A stretch of DNA of 64,000 nucleotides from Pseudolactococcus plantarum (GTDB lineage Bacteria; Bacillota; Bacilli; Lactobacillales; Streptococcaceae), in the NCBI RefSeq assembly GCF_002441715.1, contig NZ_JXJX01000009.1, forward strand, positions 1 to 64,000, in the 5' to 3' direction. Positions 9,822 to 19,736 of this stretch are shown here, piece after piece. Below the pieces are notes generated by a model. The model worked only from the letters and a program-made list of their open reading frames with translations. It did no database searches and was not told where the DNA came from. How positions within the stretch are numbered: the stretch's first letter is position 1; every line of letters starts with the position of its first letter. The position numbers and the translations under genes are program-made.

Positions 9822-10403
9822 ATGACCACACTAGACTTTTCCAAAACAGCTTATATCCCGATAGATATCCAAGCAGGTATCGTACATACTGGTAACTTAG
9901 CACCCTACACAAGTGATGAGCTATTAAGCGCAACCAATCAGTTGACTCAAGTCTTTAAAAATACTGAAGCCTTGATTACATTGGTTAAAGTAGATGCCAA
10001 GACCTTCTACTACCTGCATCCTAATCGCGTATCACGAACACAAGACATTCAAGTACCTAAAGATTATGATACCTTACTGCCTAAGATTGCGACTGATGAG
10101 ACAGCAACCAACGTCATCACTGTGACTAAGCATAATCCCAGTGCATTTTTTGGAACAGACTTAGACTTGCAACTCCGCCGTCGTGGGATTGACACCATCA
10201 TTCTATCAGGTATTACCAGCAGTAATGGTGTTTATGCGACAGCTTTAGATGCCTTTCAACATGGCTATCATCTCTATATCGTCTCTGATGCGACAACTGA
10301 TCGTGATAGTGACTTACATCAGCTATTTTTTGAAAAACTCTATCCTAAGTTAGGTACCGTCATCACTCAGGATAAACTCTTAAACCTGATTAAAGACAAG
10401 TAA
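9822..10403 (+). CDS. isochorismatase-fold hydrolase-like protein lacking the catalytic Cys
   Basis: A 193-residue member of the isochorismatase/cysteine-hydrolase superfamily. The conserved Asp15 (PIDIQAG) and Lys103 (VTKHNPSAFFGTDL) are present. In the third motif, normally G-x-x-T-x-x-C-V, residue 136 is Gly (GITSSNGVYAT), so the nucleophile is absent. Several relatives without Cys exist and their chemistry is not settled. The gene is monocistronic, with a ribosome site (gaaagggc) before ATG 9822 and a bidirectional terminator after it. Confidence 0.75.
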   Translation: MTTLDFSKTAYIPIDIQAGIVHTGNLAPYTSDELLSATNQLTQVFKNTEALITLVKVDAKTFYYLHPNRVSRTQDIQVPKDYDTLLPKIATDETATNVITVTKHNPSAFFGTDLDLQLRRRGIDTIILSGITSSNGVYATALDAFQHGYHLYIVSDATTDRDSDLHQLFFEKLYPKLGTVITQDKLLNLIKDK

Positions 10404-10422
10404 ATTGATAGATGACAGCAAA

Positions 10423-10450
10423 AAAATACATGATTATGATCATGTATTTT
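10423..10450. terminator. bidirectional terminator
   Basis: AAAATACATGAT (10423-10434), loop TATG, ATCATGTATTTT (10439-10450). Serves the isochorismatase-like gene (+) and potD (-), which converge here. Confidence 0.85.
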
Positions 10451-10482
10451 TATTTTTGATGACAGGCTAGTTATTACTTAAC

Positions 10483-11556
10483 TTATTTTCGATACATCTT
10501 AACGGATAAGAATAAGTCATTATAGATGCCTAGGTATTTTGGTCCTAAGTTTTTATAAACGGCTAGATGGTTCATGACCTCATCACTTGGATAAAATGCT
10601 TGGTCAGCCGTTGCTTCCTTAGGTAATAATTTTTTAGCTGCTGCATTGGGTGTCGCATAGCCGACATATTCAGCATTTTGGGCAGCATTTTTGGGCTCTA
10701 GCATAAAATTAATGAAGGCATAGGCTGCTGGGAAATTCTTAGCTGTTTTAGGGATGACGATATTATCAAACCATAGGTTAGACCCTTCACTAGGCACGAC
10801 ATAGTGAAGATGCTTGTTTTGACTCACCATCTCAGCCGCCTCACCAGAGAATGTCACAGCTGCAGCTGCTTCATTATTAATCATGTACTGCTTGATTTCA
10901 TCAGCTACGATGGCTTTAATATTTGGTGTCAGCTGTTTCAACCGATCATAGGCTTTATTGAGCTGTCCCATGTCTGTTGCGTTGAGACTATAGCCTTGTT
11001 CATTTAAGGCCATACCGATGACCTCACGCGCACCATCGATCAACATTAGGTTATCCCGGTAATCAGGTGACCATAAATCTTGCCAATGCGCTGGTGGTGT
11101 TTTCACTAACTTGTCATTATAGACAATCCCTAGTGTCCCCCAAAAATAAGGAACAGAGTAGTGATTATTGGGATCAAATGGTTGATTCAAAAACTTAGGA
11201 TCTAGATTAGATAAGCCCTTGATTTTACTCGAATCAAGTGGATTTAAGAGTTTTTCAGAGCGCATCTTATCGATCATATACTCACTCGGTATGGCGATAT
11301 CATAAGTCGTACCACCTTGTTTGATCTTGGTATACATGGCCTCATTTGAATCAAACGTCACATAGTTAACCTTATAACCTGTTTCTTTTTCAAACTTACG
11401 TAGTAGGCCCTCGTCGATATAGTCGCCCCAGTTATAAATCGTCAGTTGATTGTGAATACCAGAACTGCCTTTATCTGCTGAGAGTTTGACTGCAAATAAC
11501 CCTAGTGTCGCTATAATCACGATAACACCAACTAGAAAGTAGCTTAATCTTTTCAT
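10483..11556 (-). CDS. potD: spermidine/putrescine-binding protein
   Basis: A 357-residue polyamine-binding protein, with strong PotD hallmarks (IYNWGDYID, FDSNEAMYTKIKQGGTTYDIAIPSEYMI, PYFWGTLGIVYN, TFSGEAAEM, LWFDNIVIPKTAKN, C-terminal KMYRK). An N-terminal hydrophobic helix (about 5-25) lacks a lipobox Cys, as I recall for streptococcal PotD. It starts 1 bp after the lemA-like stop, so translation is coupled. It is the last gene of the pot operon, separated from potC by two unrelated genes. Confidence 0.93.
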   Translation of the reverse strand: MKRLSYFLVGVIVIIATLGLFAVKLSADKGSSGIHNQLTIYNWGDYIDEGLLRKFEKETGYKVNYVTFDSNEAMYTKIKQGGTTYDIAIPSEYMIDKMRSEKLLNPLDSSKIKGLSNLDPKFLNQPFDPNNHYSVPYFWGTLGIVYNDKLVKTPPAHWQDLWSPDYRDNLMLIDGAREVIGMALNEQGYSLNATDMGQLNKAYDRLKQLTPNIKAIVADEIKQYMINNEAAAAVTFSGEAAEMVSQNKHLHYVVPSEGSNLWFDNIVIPKTAKNFPAAYAFINFMLEPKNAAQNAEYVGYATPNAAAKKLLPKEATADQAFYPSDEVMNHLAVYKNLGPKYLGIYNDLFLSVKMYRK

Positions 11557-12141
11557 TTATTTACTAGAATCATCAAAATTAACAGCAGGTGTATCTTTTG
11601 CAGACGCACTCGCTTTAAAGTAGTCTTTCTTAGTCGCACCCTTCATCCCAGCAACGATAGAGGTTGGGAATAAGCTGACTTTTGTATTATAAGATTTAAC
11701 CACATCATTATAACGTGTACGTGCGACAGCGATACGATTCTCAGTACCTGCTAATTCATCAGCTAACTGTGTAAATTGTTTATCAGCTTTGATATCTGGA
11801 TAACTTACTTGTAGTCTTAATAACCCATTAAGGGCTGATGAGACTTGGTCATTAGCTGCTGCTTTATCAGAGACTGTATCAGCTTTACTCATGGCGCTTT
11901 GCGCATTTGAGATGGCTGTAAAAATCTTTTCTTCATGTGATGCATAACCTTTTACAGTTGACACCAGGTTTGGAATTAAGTCATTACGACGTTGTAGCTG
12001 TGTATCAACATCAGCAAAAGCTGAGTCGACTTGATTTTCTTGTTTGACGATACCATTTCCGATAGTGAAAAAGGCGATAATCAGTACAACAAGTACACCA
12101 ATAATCCCAACAACAACTCGATTTTTCTTCAGAAAGTCCAT
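11557..12141 (-). CDS. LemA family protein
   Basis: A 194-residue LemA protein. It has an N-terminal membrane helix (about 9-27), then the family block ENQVDSAFADVDTQLQRRNDLIPNLVSTVKGYASHEE-like (about 35-75) and a long helical region ending near PVNFDD. The usual partner, a TPM-domain protein, is directly upstream (95 bp). LemA proteins are thought to be membrane-anchored with the helical domain outside; function unresolved. The pair sits between potC and potD, so it is expected to be transcribed with polyamine uptake. Confidence 0.9.
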   Translation of the reverse strand: MDFLKKNRVVVGIIGVLVVLIIAFFTIGNGIVKQENQVDSAFADVDTQLQRRNDLIPNLVSTVKGYASHEEKIFTAISNAQSAMSKADTVSDKAAANDQVSSALNGLLRLQVSYPDIKADKQFTQLADELAGTENRIAVARTRYNDVVKSYNTKVSLFPTSIVAGMKGATKKDYFKASASAKDTPAVNFDDSSK

Positions 12142-12236
12142 AATATTCTCTTTTCTATATTTTATATTCTATAAGTAGTTAATAAGTTTGCTAACTAGTG
12201 CTGAGCCCATGATACAGATAAGCAATTTCCAGGTGT

Positions 12237-13055
12237 TTAGCGACCAGCACCGCCACCTGATGAAGAGCCACCGCCGAAACCGCCACCGCCTGATGAACCG
12301 CCGCCGAAGCCGCCTGAACCACCGCCACCACGATTATTAAAGAATAACATCAAAATCCATAGCAGGATGTCCCCATGACCTGTTATCACGAGACCAAAAA
12401 TGACAGCGATGATGACACCTAGTAAAATCAAGCCCGGAAGTGGACTACCAGCGTTTTTACTTGTTTCATTTGACTCTTGATTCGTCTGTTTTGCGGTATC
12501 AGTTGAGGGGTCAGATACAGGGGTTTGTCCGGTTAAGACTCCTGTAAATGCCGCTGTCGTTTTTAAGACTGCTGTATCATAATCATCTTTCGCACGATAA
12601 GGCACGAAGTCATCATCTAGTATCCGACCAACTTTACCGTCGTTGAGGTCTCCTTCAAGACCTTGTCCAACTTCAACCCATACCTTCTTCTCATCTTTAG
12701 CGATCAGCATTAATAAGCCATTATCAGTCTGTTTATCACCAATCCCTGTTTTGTTAAAAATGGTGTTGGCATAGGTTTCGATGGTTTGCCCACCTAAGGT
12801 GTCAACCGTCAAGACAATGACTTGTGCTTTTTTACCTTGATCTAATTGTCCTAGATTCTGATTTAACTGGTCTTTTGTACCATCAGATAAGAGCTTTGCC
12901 TTATCATAAACATAGGTATTAGCTTGCCACGTTAACTTGGGAATCTCAGACTTATCTTGATTATGACTGGTCCGATTAAAGAAACCAAGAACTGCACCAA
13001 AGGCAAGAATAGCCAGCGTGATCAGGACAATTTTTTTAGTTAAATTATTTTTCAT
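12237..13055 (-). CDS. TPM-domain (YgcG-like) membrane protein
   Basis: A 272-residue protein. It has an N-terminal membrane helix (about 9-26), a TPM/repair-phosphatase-like domain (about 45-175; YVYDKAKLLSDG, NGLLMLIAKDEKKVWVEVG), a low-complexity Thr/Asn/Ser stretch, one or two membrane helices (about 205-240) and a Gly/Ser-rich tail. This is the domain order of YgcG-type proteins that accompany LemA. Its start overlaps the potC stop by 11 bp, which couples it to the pot operon. Confidence 0.88.
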   Translation of the reverse strand: MKNNLTKKIVLITLAILAFGAVLGFFNRTSHNQDKSEIPKLTWQANTYVYDKAKLLSDGTKDQLNQNLGQLDQGKKAQVIVLTVDTLGGQTIETYANTIFNKTGIGDKQTDNGLLMLIAKDEKKVWVEVGQGLEGDLNDGKVGRILDDDFVPYRAKDDYDTAVLKTTAAFTGVLTGQTPVSDPSTDTAKQTNQESNETSKNAGSPLPGLILLGVIIAVIFGLVITGHGDILLWILMLFFNNRGGGGSGGFGGGSSGGGGFGGGSSSGGGAGR

Positions 13056-13824
13056 CTTTATCCCTCATAATCATATAATACCCGATTACAAGTAAAATTG
13101 AAAGTAGAAACACTAAGGCAGATAAGGCATTAATTTCAAGAGAGATCCCATGACGTGCTCTAGAATAGATTTCAACAGATAGTGTCGAAAAGCCATTGCC
13201 TGTCACAAAGAAAGTGACTGCAAAATCATCTAGCGAATAAGTAAATGCCATAAAGAACCCTGCAATAATACCAGGTGTTAAAAACGGCAAGATGACCTCT
13301 AACATGGTTTGGCGTTGGCTAGCACCAAGGTCATAAGCAGCATTGACCATATCTTGGTCCATTTCTTGTAATCGCGGTAAAACCATAAGCACAACAATGG
13401 GAATCGAGAATGCGATATGTGCCAGCAATACAGAGGCAAAGCCAAGTTTAAAGCCGATAGATGTCATCAAAATTAAAAAACTTGCCCCAATCATGACATC
13501 AGGTGATACCAATAACACGCTGTTTAACGCTAATAATGTATTTTGACGTCGACTTTTCGTTTGATGAATATAAATGGTACCAAATGTACCGATGATTGTT
13601 GCCAGTAAAGCTGATAAGAAAGCTAGAAAAAATGTTTGAACAACAATCAAAATCAAGCGACTATCAGCAAATAAAGTCTTAAAATATGTCAATGTGAACC
13701 CTGTGAAGGCATTCATATTCCCATTTTTATTAAAGGCATAAAAAATCAAATAAAAAATTGGGAGATAAAGGATAGCAAAAACAGCTATCAGGTAAATTTT
13801 TTCAAATTTGAACTGTCTTCTCAT
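13045..13824 (-). CDS. potC: spermidine/putrescine ABC permease
   Basis: A 259-residue inner-membrane permease with about six helices and the EAA loop (MVNAAYDLGASQRQTMLEVILPFLTPGI, about 155-185). It overlaps potB by 4 bp upstream and the TPM gene by 11 bp downstream. It forms the channel with PotB; PotA drives transport. Confidence 0.93.
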   Translation of the reverse strand: MRRQFKFEKIYLIAVFAILYLPIFYLIFYAFNKNGNMNAFTGFTLTYFKTLFADSRLILIVVQTFFLAFLSALLATIIGTFGTIYIHQTKSRRQNTLLALNSVLLVSPDVMIGASFLILMTSIGFKLGFASVLLAHIAFSIPIVVLMVLPRLQEMDQDMVNAAYDLGASQRQTMLEVILPFLTPGIIAGFFMAFTYSLDDFAVTFFVTGNGFSTLSVEIYSRARHGISLEINALSALVFLLSILLVIGYYMIMRDKDEK

Positions 13825-14621
13825 GATCTATCACCTCTTTTCCGAGTTAAGAACATGACGATAAACATGGTGATGATCAAGACCATACCAATCGTTGATC
13901 CCATCCCCCAGTTCTGTGTAACCAAAAAATGTTCTTCTATCGCTGTTCCTAGCGTGATTACGCGATTACCACCGATAAGGCGTGTTAACATGAATAAACT
14001 CAAACTCGGGATAAAAACAGCTTGCACACCAGATCGAACACCATTCATAGAAAGCGGAAAGATAATCCTAGTAAAGTTTTGAAAACGTGTCGCCCCTAAA
14101 TCATACCCGGCTTTAATTAAATTATCATCTATATCATCAATCGCGTTAAATATCGGTAGAATCATAAAAGGTAATTCTATATAAGACGCCACGAAAATAA
14201 AAGAAAAATCAGTAAAGAGTAGCTGTTGGCTACCGATACCAAAAAATGATAAGAATTGATTAATGGCACCATCTTGACCAAAAATACCGATAAAGGCATA
14301 GGCTTTAAGTAATAAGTTAATCCAGGTTGGTAAGATAATCAGCATCAACCAGAGTTGCTTATGCTTTAGTTTCGTTAAAAAATAAGCTGCGGGATAGCTG
14401 ACAAACAAGGTAACGAGCGAGATAATTGCCGCATAAATCACCGAGTTTAAAGACATCTTAAGATATGTCCAACTGGTAAAATAGGTCGCATAGTTTGCTA
14501 GTGTAAACTGATTATGGAGATTAAAAAAAGATTTATAGATTAAGAGCGCGATCGGCGCTAAAACAAATAAGAATAACCAAACACAATACGGAAGGGCAGA
14601 TAAATATATTTTTTTAGTCAT
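13821..14621 (-). CDS. potB: spermidine/putrescine ABC permease
   Basis: A 266-residue permease with about six helices and an EAA-type loop (NLIKAGYDLGATRFQNFTRIIFPLS). It partners PotC in the polyamine transporter. It lies 15 bp downstream of potA and overlaps potC by 4 bp. Confidence 0.93.
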   Translation of the reverse strand: MTKKIYLSALPYCVWLFLFVLAPIALLIYKSFFNLHNQFTLANYATYFTSWTYLKMSLNSVIYAAIISLVTLFVSYPAAYFLTKLKHKQLWLMLIILPTWINLLLKAYAFIGIFGQDGAINQFLSFFGIGSQQLLFTDFSFIFVASYIELPFMILPIFNAIDDIDDNLIKAGYDLGATRFQNFTRIIFPLSMNGVRSGVQAVFIPSLSLFMLTRLIGGNRVITLGTAIEEHFLVTQNWGMGSTIGMVLIITMFIVMFLTRKRGDRS

Positions 14622-14636
14622 AGTTGATCAGCTTGG

Positions 14637-15803
14637 TTAGTCATTTTTTGGATCATCGACTACCATCTCCTCCTCTATCGCATTAATAATTCCTGCTTCA
14701 ATCTCTTCCTCGTCTACATACTCTTCAATCCGTGCATCAAAATCTTCTTCTGTTTCATTTAGCCGCATAATATGGATATCTTCTGGATCAAAATCAAGAC
14801 CAATCACTTCTCCGACAATCGCCCGTCTAGTTGAATGAATCATCCATTCTTGACCCAACTCATCAGTTGCGATAATTTCGTAGTGAACACCTCTAAAGAG
14901 TTGTGTCTTCACACTAACTAATAACTTACCTTCATCTGGTAAAGTTAGGCGTAGATCTTCTGGGCGTATGACAACCTCTACTACTTCATTTTTTCTCATC
15001 CCACCATCGACAGACTCAAACCGTTTCCCATTAAACTCAACGAGATAGTCATCTATCATGATCCCTGATACAATATTTGATTCTCCGATAAATGTCGCCA
15101 CAAAGCGATTAATCGGCTCATCATAGATATCAACTGGCGTCCCAGACTGGATAATTTCACCGTCGTTAATGATAAAAATCCAATCACTCATGGCTAGGGC
15201 TTCTTCTTGGTCATGTGTGACAAAAACAAAGGTAATACCAAGTTTTTGTTGTAAAGCACGCAGTTCATATTGCATTTCTGTCCGTAATTTTAAATCTAAG
15301 GCACTAAGTGGTTCATCGAGCAAGACAACTTTTGGCTGATTAATAATCGCTCTAGCAATCGCGACACGTTGTTTTTGACCACCAGATAGTTTTTGAATAC
15401 GTCTGTGTTCATAGCCAGTCAGGCGAACCATTTTCAAAACTTCCATGACACGTTTTTCAGTTTCATGCTTATCAACACCACGAATTTTTAATGGAAAAGC
15501 AATGTTATCAAAGACATTTTTATGCGGTAATAAAGCATAGTTTTGAAAAACTGTATGCACATCACGTTTATTAATCGGCACATCATTAATCCGATCGCCA
15601 TCTAAATATATATCACCACTACTCGCATCTGTTAGCCCTGCGATGATGTTTAGGATGGTTGATTTTCCAGAACCTGATGCACCTAATAACGTATAGAACT
15701 TGCCACTTTCTAACTCAAAGTTGATATTCTTTAAAATCAACTCCCCGTTATCTTCAAATGATTTGGATACATCTACAAATTTAACGATAGGTTTAGTCGT
15801 CAC
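14637..15803 (-). CDS. potA: spermidine/putrescine ABC transporter ATPase
   Basis: A 388-residue ABC ATPase: Walker [10 protein letters not shown] (about 38-46), signature [14 protein letters not shown], Walker [13 protein letters not shown], and a C-terminal TOBE-like domain (about 240-350) followed by an acidic tail rich in Glu/Asp. Translation begins at GTG 15803, inside the last codons of murB, with a GGAG site. Acidic tail length exceeds what I expect of the core family. Confidence 0.93.
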   Translation of the reverse strand: MTTKPIVKFVDVSKSFEDNGELILKNINFELESGKFYTLLGASGSGKSTILNIIAGLTDASSGDIYLDGDRINDVPINKRDVHTVFQNYALLPHKNVFDNIAFPLKIRGVDKHETEKRVMEVLKMVRLTGYEHRRIQKLSGGQKQRVAIARAIINQPKVVLLDEPLSALDLKLRTEMQYELRALQQKLGITFVFVTHDQEEALAMSDWIFIINDGEIIQSGTPVDIYDEPINRFVATFIGESNIVSGIMIDDYLVEFNGKRFESVDGGMRKNEVVEVVIRPEDLRLTLPDEGKLLVSVKTQLFRGVHYEIIATDELGQEWMIHSTRRAIVGEVIGLDFDPEDIHIMRLNETEEDFDARIEEYVDEEEIEAGIINAIEEEMVVDDPKND

Positions 15804-16707
15804 GTTTTTCTTCTCCTAATATCCTAACCTCAGGTTCTAATCTGACACCACTTGCCTGCTCCACCTGTTCAATCACATAGTTGATGAGAGCTTGGTAGTC
15901 TTTTGCTGTCCCGTTACCTAGGTTAACCATAAATCCAGCATGTTTTTTAGAAACTTGTACGCCACCTATTTGATGACCTTGCAGCCCAGCTTCTTGAATC
16001 AGCTGCCCTGCAAAATGTCCCACAGGTCTTTTGAACACAGAGCCACAGCTAGGATATTCTAGTGGTTGTTTTAACTCTCTTAAGTGGGTGAGGCGATCCA
16101 TCTCAGATTTGATAACACTGTGATCTCCAGCTGATAATGAAAATTTAGCTGAAATCGCGATAAGATGACCACTTTGTAAGCGTGACTTGCGATAGCCAAA
16201 CTGTAAGTCTTCAGCTGATAAGATGCTAATGTCACCAGTTTTATCGATAACTTGCACACTAGATAAAATCGTCGATACTTCTCCGCCGTAAGCACCAGCA
16301 TTCATAAAGACAGCACCACCGACTGACCCTGGAATACCACAGGCGAATTCAAATCCTGTCAAAGAATTCTCAAGCGCAACCTGAGTTGTTTTAATCAAGT
16401 TTGCGCCTGCTTGTGCCTCGATCACGTAACCATTTGTTCGAATCGCATCCATTCTTTCAAGTAGGATAACGAACCCTCTAATCCCACCATCTTTAACGAT
16501 GAGATTACTGGCATTACCAAGGACGATGAAAGGGGTATCTGTTTCATTTGCAACGCTAATAATCTGTTGTAGCTGAAATTTATCTGTTGGCAATGCGAGA
16601 AAATCTGCTGGTCCACCAACCTTAGTATAGGTATAACTAGCTAGTGGCTCATCATACTTAATCTCAATACCGGCTAATTTTTGTGTGATTTCATTTCTTT
16701 TTATCAT
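15793..16707 (-). CDS. murB: UDP-N-acetylenolpyruvoylglucosamine reductase
   Basis: A 304-residue FAD enzyme of peptidoglycan precursor synthesis, reducing UDP-GlcNAc enolpyruvate to UDP-MurNAc. Motifs: [50 protein letters not shown] and the catalytic Ser region [10 protein letters not shown], with the C-terminal [12 protein letters not shown]. It is the first gene of the murB-pot operon, a typical streptococcal/lactococcal linkage. Confidence 0.95.
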   Translation of the reverse strand: MIKRNEITQKLAGIEIKYDEPLASYTYTKVGGPADFLALPTDKFQLQQIISVANETDTPFIVLGNASNLIVKDGGIRGFVILLERMDAIRTNGYVIEAQAGANLIKTTQVALENSLTGFEFACGIPGSVGGAVFMNAGAYGGEVSTILSSVQVIDKTGDISILSAEDLQFGYRKSRLQSGHLIAISAKFSLSAGDHSVIKSEMDRLTHLRELKQPLEYPSCGSVFKRPVGHFAGQLIQEAGLQGHQIGGVQVSKKHAGFMVNLGNGTAKDYQALINYVIEQVEQASGVRLEPEVRILGEEKRDD

Positions 16708-16798
16708 TTAAACTCTTCTCATATATTTTTAACATTAATGACCTAACTGCTTGATGTCTTCTGCATAAGTCAGCTTGTTTTTATAGTCATAATTAATC

Positions 16799-17686
16799 CT
16801 ATTTTATCACATTTCTCATCTTTTTGAGCAGTATAATTTGCCCAATCATAAAGACAAGGATTGATATCCAAATTGCTACAAATCCGTACAAATTTTCAAC
16901 TTTAAACGGTTCATGAAATAAAAAAATGGCAATCGCTAACTTAATAGTTGGATTCAGATATTGAGCAAAGCCGACAACATTTAGTGGGGCTAGTTTCAAA
17001 GCTTCTGCAAATAATAAAAATGGCAGCGCCGTGATGATACCAGATAAGGCTAACATACCTTGGTCTAATAGGCTGTAGTCAGTTAGTTGATGTTTAGCAA
17101 AAAAGATAAGAAAACTTAAAACGACTGGACTCACTACTAGCATTTCAAAAAACATGGCGACATCACTTGATAGGTTGACGTTTTTCTTGATAACCCCATA
17201 TGTCCCAAATGTTAATGGCAATAATAGTGATACAATTGGTAGTTGACCGGCCTGTATCGCCAAAATAACAACACCGGACAGGGCTAAAACGATAGCCAAT
17301 TTCATAGCAGAAGTTAATGTCTCTTTTAATAATATGACTGCAAGAAAAACTGAAAACAGTGGATTAATATAATACCCGAGACTTGCTGCTGTTGCTTGAT
17401 GATTTGCCATAGCATAAATATAGACTATCCAGTTGATAGACAGAAAAATACTTGCCAAAACCATACTGATGCATTCTCGTTTATTATGACCTAAAGTTGT
17501 CAATTCTGTTTTTAATTTGGCTGTTTTGCCACAAGCTAAAAAATAAATCAGCATCGTTAACATGGTAAACAAAATTCTATAAGAAAATACCTCATAGGAA
17601 TCTATTTTTCCTAAATATTTCCAAAAAATAGACAAAACGCCCCAAGCGATATAAGACCCTATCGCAAGTAATATTCCCTTTTTCAT
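16799..17686 (-). CDS. RarD/EamA-family transporter, copy 1
   Basis: A 295-residue protein with about ten hydrophobic helices and the RarD signatures (GILLAIGSYIAWGVLSIFWK, SLGYYINPLFSVFLA, YLNPTIKLAIAIFLFHEPF). RarD-like members are annotated as drug/metabolite exporters; substrate unknown. It is a tandem paralogue of the next gene (17903-18790), with near-identical motif blocks throughout. A strong hairpin separates the two. Confidence 0.88.
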   Translation of the reverse strand: MKKGILLAIGSYIAWGVLSIFWKYLGKIDSYEVFSYRILFTMLTMLIYFLACGKTAKLKTELTTLGHNKRECISMVLASIFLSINWIVYIYAMANHQATAASLGYYINPLFSVFLAVILLKETLTSAMKLAIVLALSGVVILAIQAGQLPIVSLLLPLTFGTYGVIKKNVNLSSDVAMFFEMLVVSPVVLSFLIFFAKHQLTDYSLLDQGMLALSGIITALPFLLFAEALKLAPLNVVGFAQYLNPTIKLAIAIFLFHEPFKVENLYGFVAIWISILVFMIGQIILLKKMRNVIK

Positions 17687-17719
17687 AACTCTCTTTTCTA
17701 TATGATAACTGCATCACAT

Positions 17720-17754
17720 TTGAAAAAACTAAGTAATCTACTTAGTTTTTTCAA
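17720..17754. terminator. 16-bp perfect hairpin between the RarD paralogues
   Basis: TTGAAAAAACTAAGTA (17720-17735), spacer ATC, then its exact complement (17739-17754). Bidirectional terminator downstream of RarD copy 2. Confidence 0.8.
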
Positions 17755-17902
17755 GTAATTTTTAACCTATCTTAATTATAAATTTCATAGTTTAGTAGAT
17801 GACAAGTTAGCGATCTGAGTCTTTTATTAACGCTACTTTATCATAATGCTCGTGATATTTTCATTGTCATAACACTTCCAGCTCTTAAGTAGTCATAGGT
17901 CG

Positions 17903-18790
17903 TCACGCGTGATACCTTTTCATCCTTTTGAGTAATATTAGTTGCCCAATTATAAAGACAAGAATGGCCACCCAAATCGCCATAAAGCCATATAAATTTT
18001 CGAATTTAAAAGGTTCATGAAAAATAAAAATAGCGATGGCGAGCTGAATTGTCGGATTAAGATACTGGACAAATCCGACTACATTTAAGGGCGCACATTT
18101 TAAGGCCTCCGCAAATAATAATAATGGAATAGCCGTGACGATACCAGATACCGCTAATAATATCAGCTGTTTTAGACTATAATCTACCACACTATGTTTT
18201 GCAAAAAACATGAGAAACACCAAAATAAATGGCATGACAACAAGCGTCTCTACAAACATAGCCACCTCACTAGATAAGGTAACGTTCTTCTTAATAAAGC
18301 CGTATGTCCCAAACGATAACGGTAAGATCAAAGCAATAATCGGAAATTTACCACCTTGAATCGCTAAAATCGCTACACCAGAAAGGGCCAATAGTATAGA
18401 TACTTTGGTAAAATTATTGAGTTTCTCTTTTAAAAAGACGACGGCTAATAGCACAGAAAATAAAGGATTGATATAATAGCCCAGACTTGCTGCTGTAGCC
18501 TCGCCATGAGCGATCGCATAAATATAGACAATCCAGTTAATAGAAATTAAAAAACTGGCTAAAATCATGCTAGTCAGCTCTCGCTTATTATGCACTAAGG
18601 TTGTGAGTTCACCTTTAAGTTTACCAAGTCTACCGAAAAGCACAAAATACAGCCCCATCGTAATCAGTGTCGACACAATGCGATAAGCAAAGACTTCATA
18701 AGAATCAATATCACCTAAGAATTTCCAAAATATAGATAGAAATCCCCAAGAAACATAAGAACCGACGGCTAATAATAATCCTTTTTTCAT
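17903..18790 (-). CDS. RarD/EamA-family transporter, copy 2
   Basis: A 295-residue, about ten-helix transporter aligned along its whole length with copy 1 (same start MKKG, same WKFLG/WKYLG-IDSYEVF block, same C-terminal IGQLILLKRM). The second copy probably arose by tandem duplication. It lies between thrB (with terminator) and copy 1, with its own ribosome site (aaggaga). Confidence 0.88.
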   Translation of the reverse strand: MKKGLLLAVGSYVSWGFLSIFWKFLGDIDSYEVFAYRIVSTLITMGLYFVLFGRLGKLKGELTTLVHNKRELTSMILASFLISINWIVYIYAIAHGEATAASLGYYINPLFSVLLAVVFLKEKLNNFTKVSILLALSGVAILAIQGGKFPIIALILPLSFGTYGFIKKNVTLSSEVAMFVETLVVMPFILVFLMFFAKHSVVDYSLKQLILLAVSGIVTAIPLLLFAEALKCAPLNVVGFVQYLNPTIQLAIAIFIFHEPFKFENLYGFMAIWVAILVFIIGQLILLKRMKRYHA

Positions 18791-18834
18791 TGTTCTCCTT
18801 TTCGCTATCCTAACAACATGAAGCAGTTTTTAAA

Positions 18835-18859
18835 AAAACTAAGGGTCTCCCTTAGTTTT
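18835..18859 (-). terminator. hom-thrB terminator
   Basis: AAAACTAAGGG / CCCTTAGTTTT hairpin (spacer TCT) with T-run on the minus strand. The thrB stop codon (18852-18854) lies in its stem. Confidence 0.85.
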
Positions 18860-19724
18860 CAACTTTTACTCCCAAGGTATCGACCGACAACTCGACCAAT
18901 TGACCTGGCAATTTTTCTGTTTCAAGTGCTGCTTTAATTAGTTTAATCTTATCAGGTGTCGCTAAAACCATTACGGTAGGACCAGCACCTGATAGATACG
19001 TGACATAGGCACCTTTGTCACTTGCAATAGTTCGAATCCTGTCAAATTCTGGTACAAGATGACGTCGATATGGCTCATGAAACTTATCTTGGCTCATGAG
19101 CTGTCCAGCTAATGTCATATCTCCAGTCAAGAGCGCTGCAATCGCGACATTGGCTACTGAACTTGCAGCAACTGACGCTTTATAGTCAAAAGAATCAGGT
19201 AATGCGTTTCTAGAATCGCTCGTTTTTAATTCATAATCAGGGATAAATGCGAGTAAACCCGTCTCAGGCATCTTAGCAGCCACATAATGTGTTTCTCCTG
19301 CTGCGCTATGTGCGATGACTAAGCCACCTAAAATCGCTGGTGCAACATTATCAGGATGCCCTTCAACTTCACTTGCAATCGCTAATTTTTCAGCATCTGA
19401 GAGTGCTAGATGAGCGAGTTGGTTAGCTAACTCTATGCCTGCTACGATCACTGAACTAGATGAGCCTAAGCCACGTGCTAGCGGAATATCACTCGTCATC
19501 TTGATCTCATGTGGCGTAAGATTTGGCTCAACCTGCAAAGCCGTTTGAATGAGCAGATTATTTTCATCACTAGGAACATCAGAACCTAAGTCATGATGTA
19601 TGACCCACTTTTCTAACGGGTTAAGCACTTCTATTTTAAGGAAACGTGACACAGCAAGACCTACAGAATCAAAGCCTGGGCCGAGGTTTGCTGAAGTAGC
19701 TGGAACTGAAATTGTCAAAGTCAT
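18852..19724 (-). CDS. thrB: homoserine kinase
   Basis: A 290-residue GHMP kinase that phosphorylates homoserine in threonine synthesis. Motifs: [16 protein letters not shown] at the N-terminus, the ATP-binding [16 protein letters not shown] loop (about 80-96), and the C-terminal [13 protein letters not shown] block. It follows hom after 12 bp; the stop is embedded in a terminator. Confidence 0.95.
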   Translation of the reverse strand: MTLTISVPATSANLGPGFDSVGLAVSRFLKIEVLNPLEKWVIHHDLGSDVPSDENNLLIQTALQVEPNLTPHEIKMTSDIPLARGLGSSSSVIVAGIELANQLAHLALSDAEKLAIASEVEGHPDNVAPAILGGLVIAHSAAGETHYVAAKMPETGLLAFIPDYELKTSDSRNALPDSFDYKASVAASSVANVAIAALLTGDMTLAGQLMSQDKFHEPYRRHLVPEFDRIRTIASDKGAYVTYLSGAGPTVMVLATPDKIKLIKAALETEKLPGQLVELSVDTLGVKVEN

Positions 19725-19736
19725 ATGCTATACCCT

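Noticed and set aside
10483-11556. potD as a lipoprotein
   Set aside because: No Cys in the N-terminal region; it looks membrane-anchored by its signal helix instead.
12237-12340. Repetitive Gly/Ser codons as a tandem repeat element
   Set aside because: It is the coding sequence of the TPM protein's Gly-rich tail.
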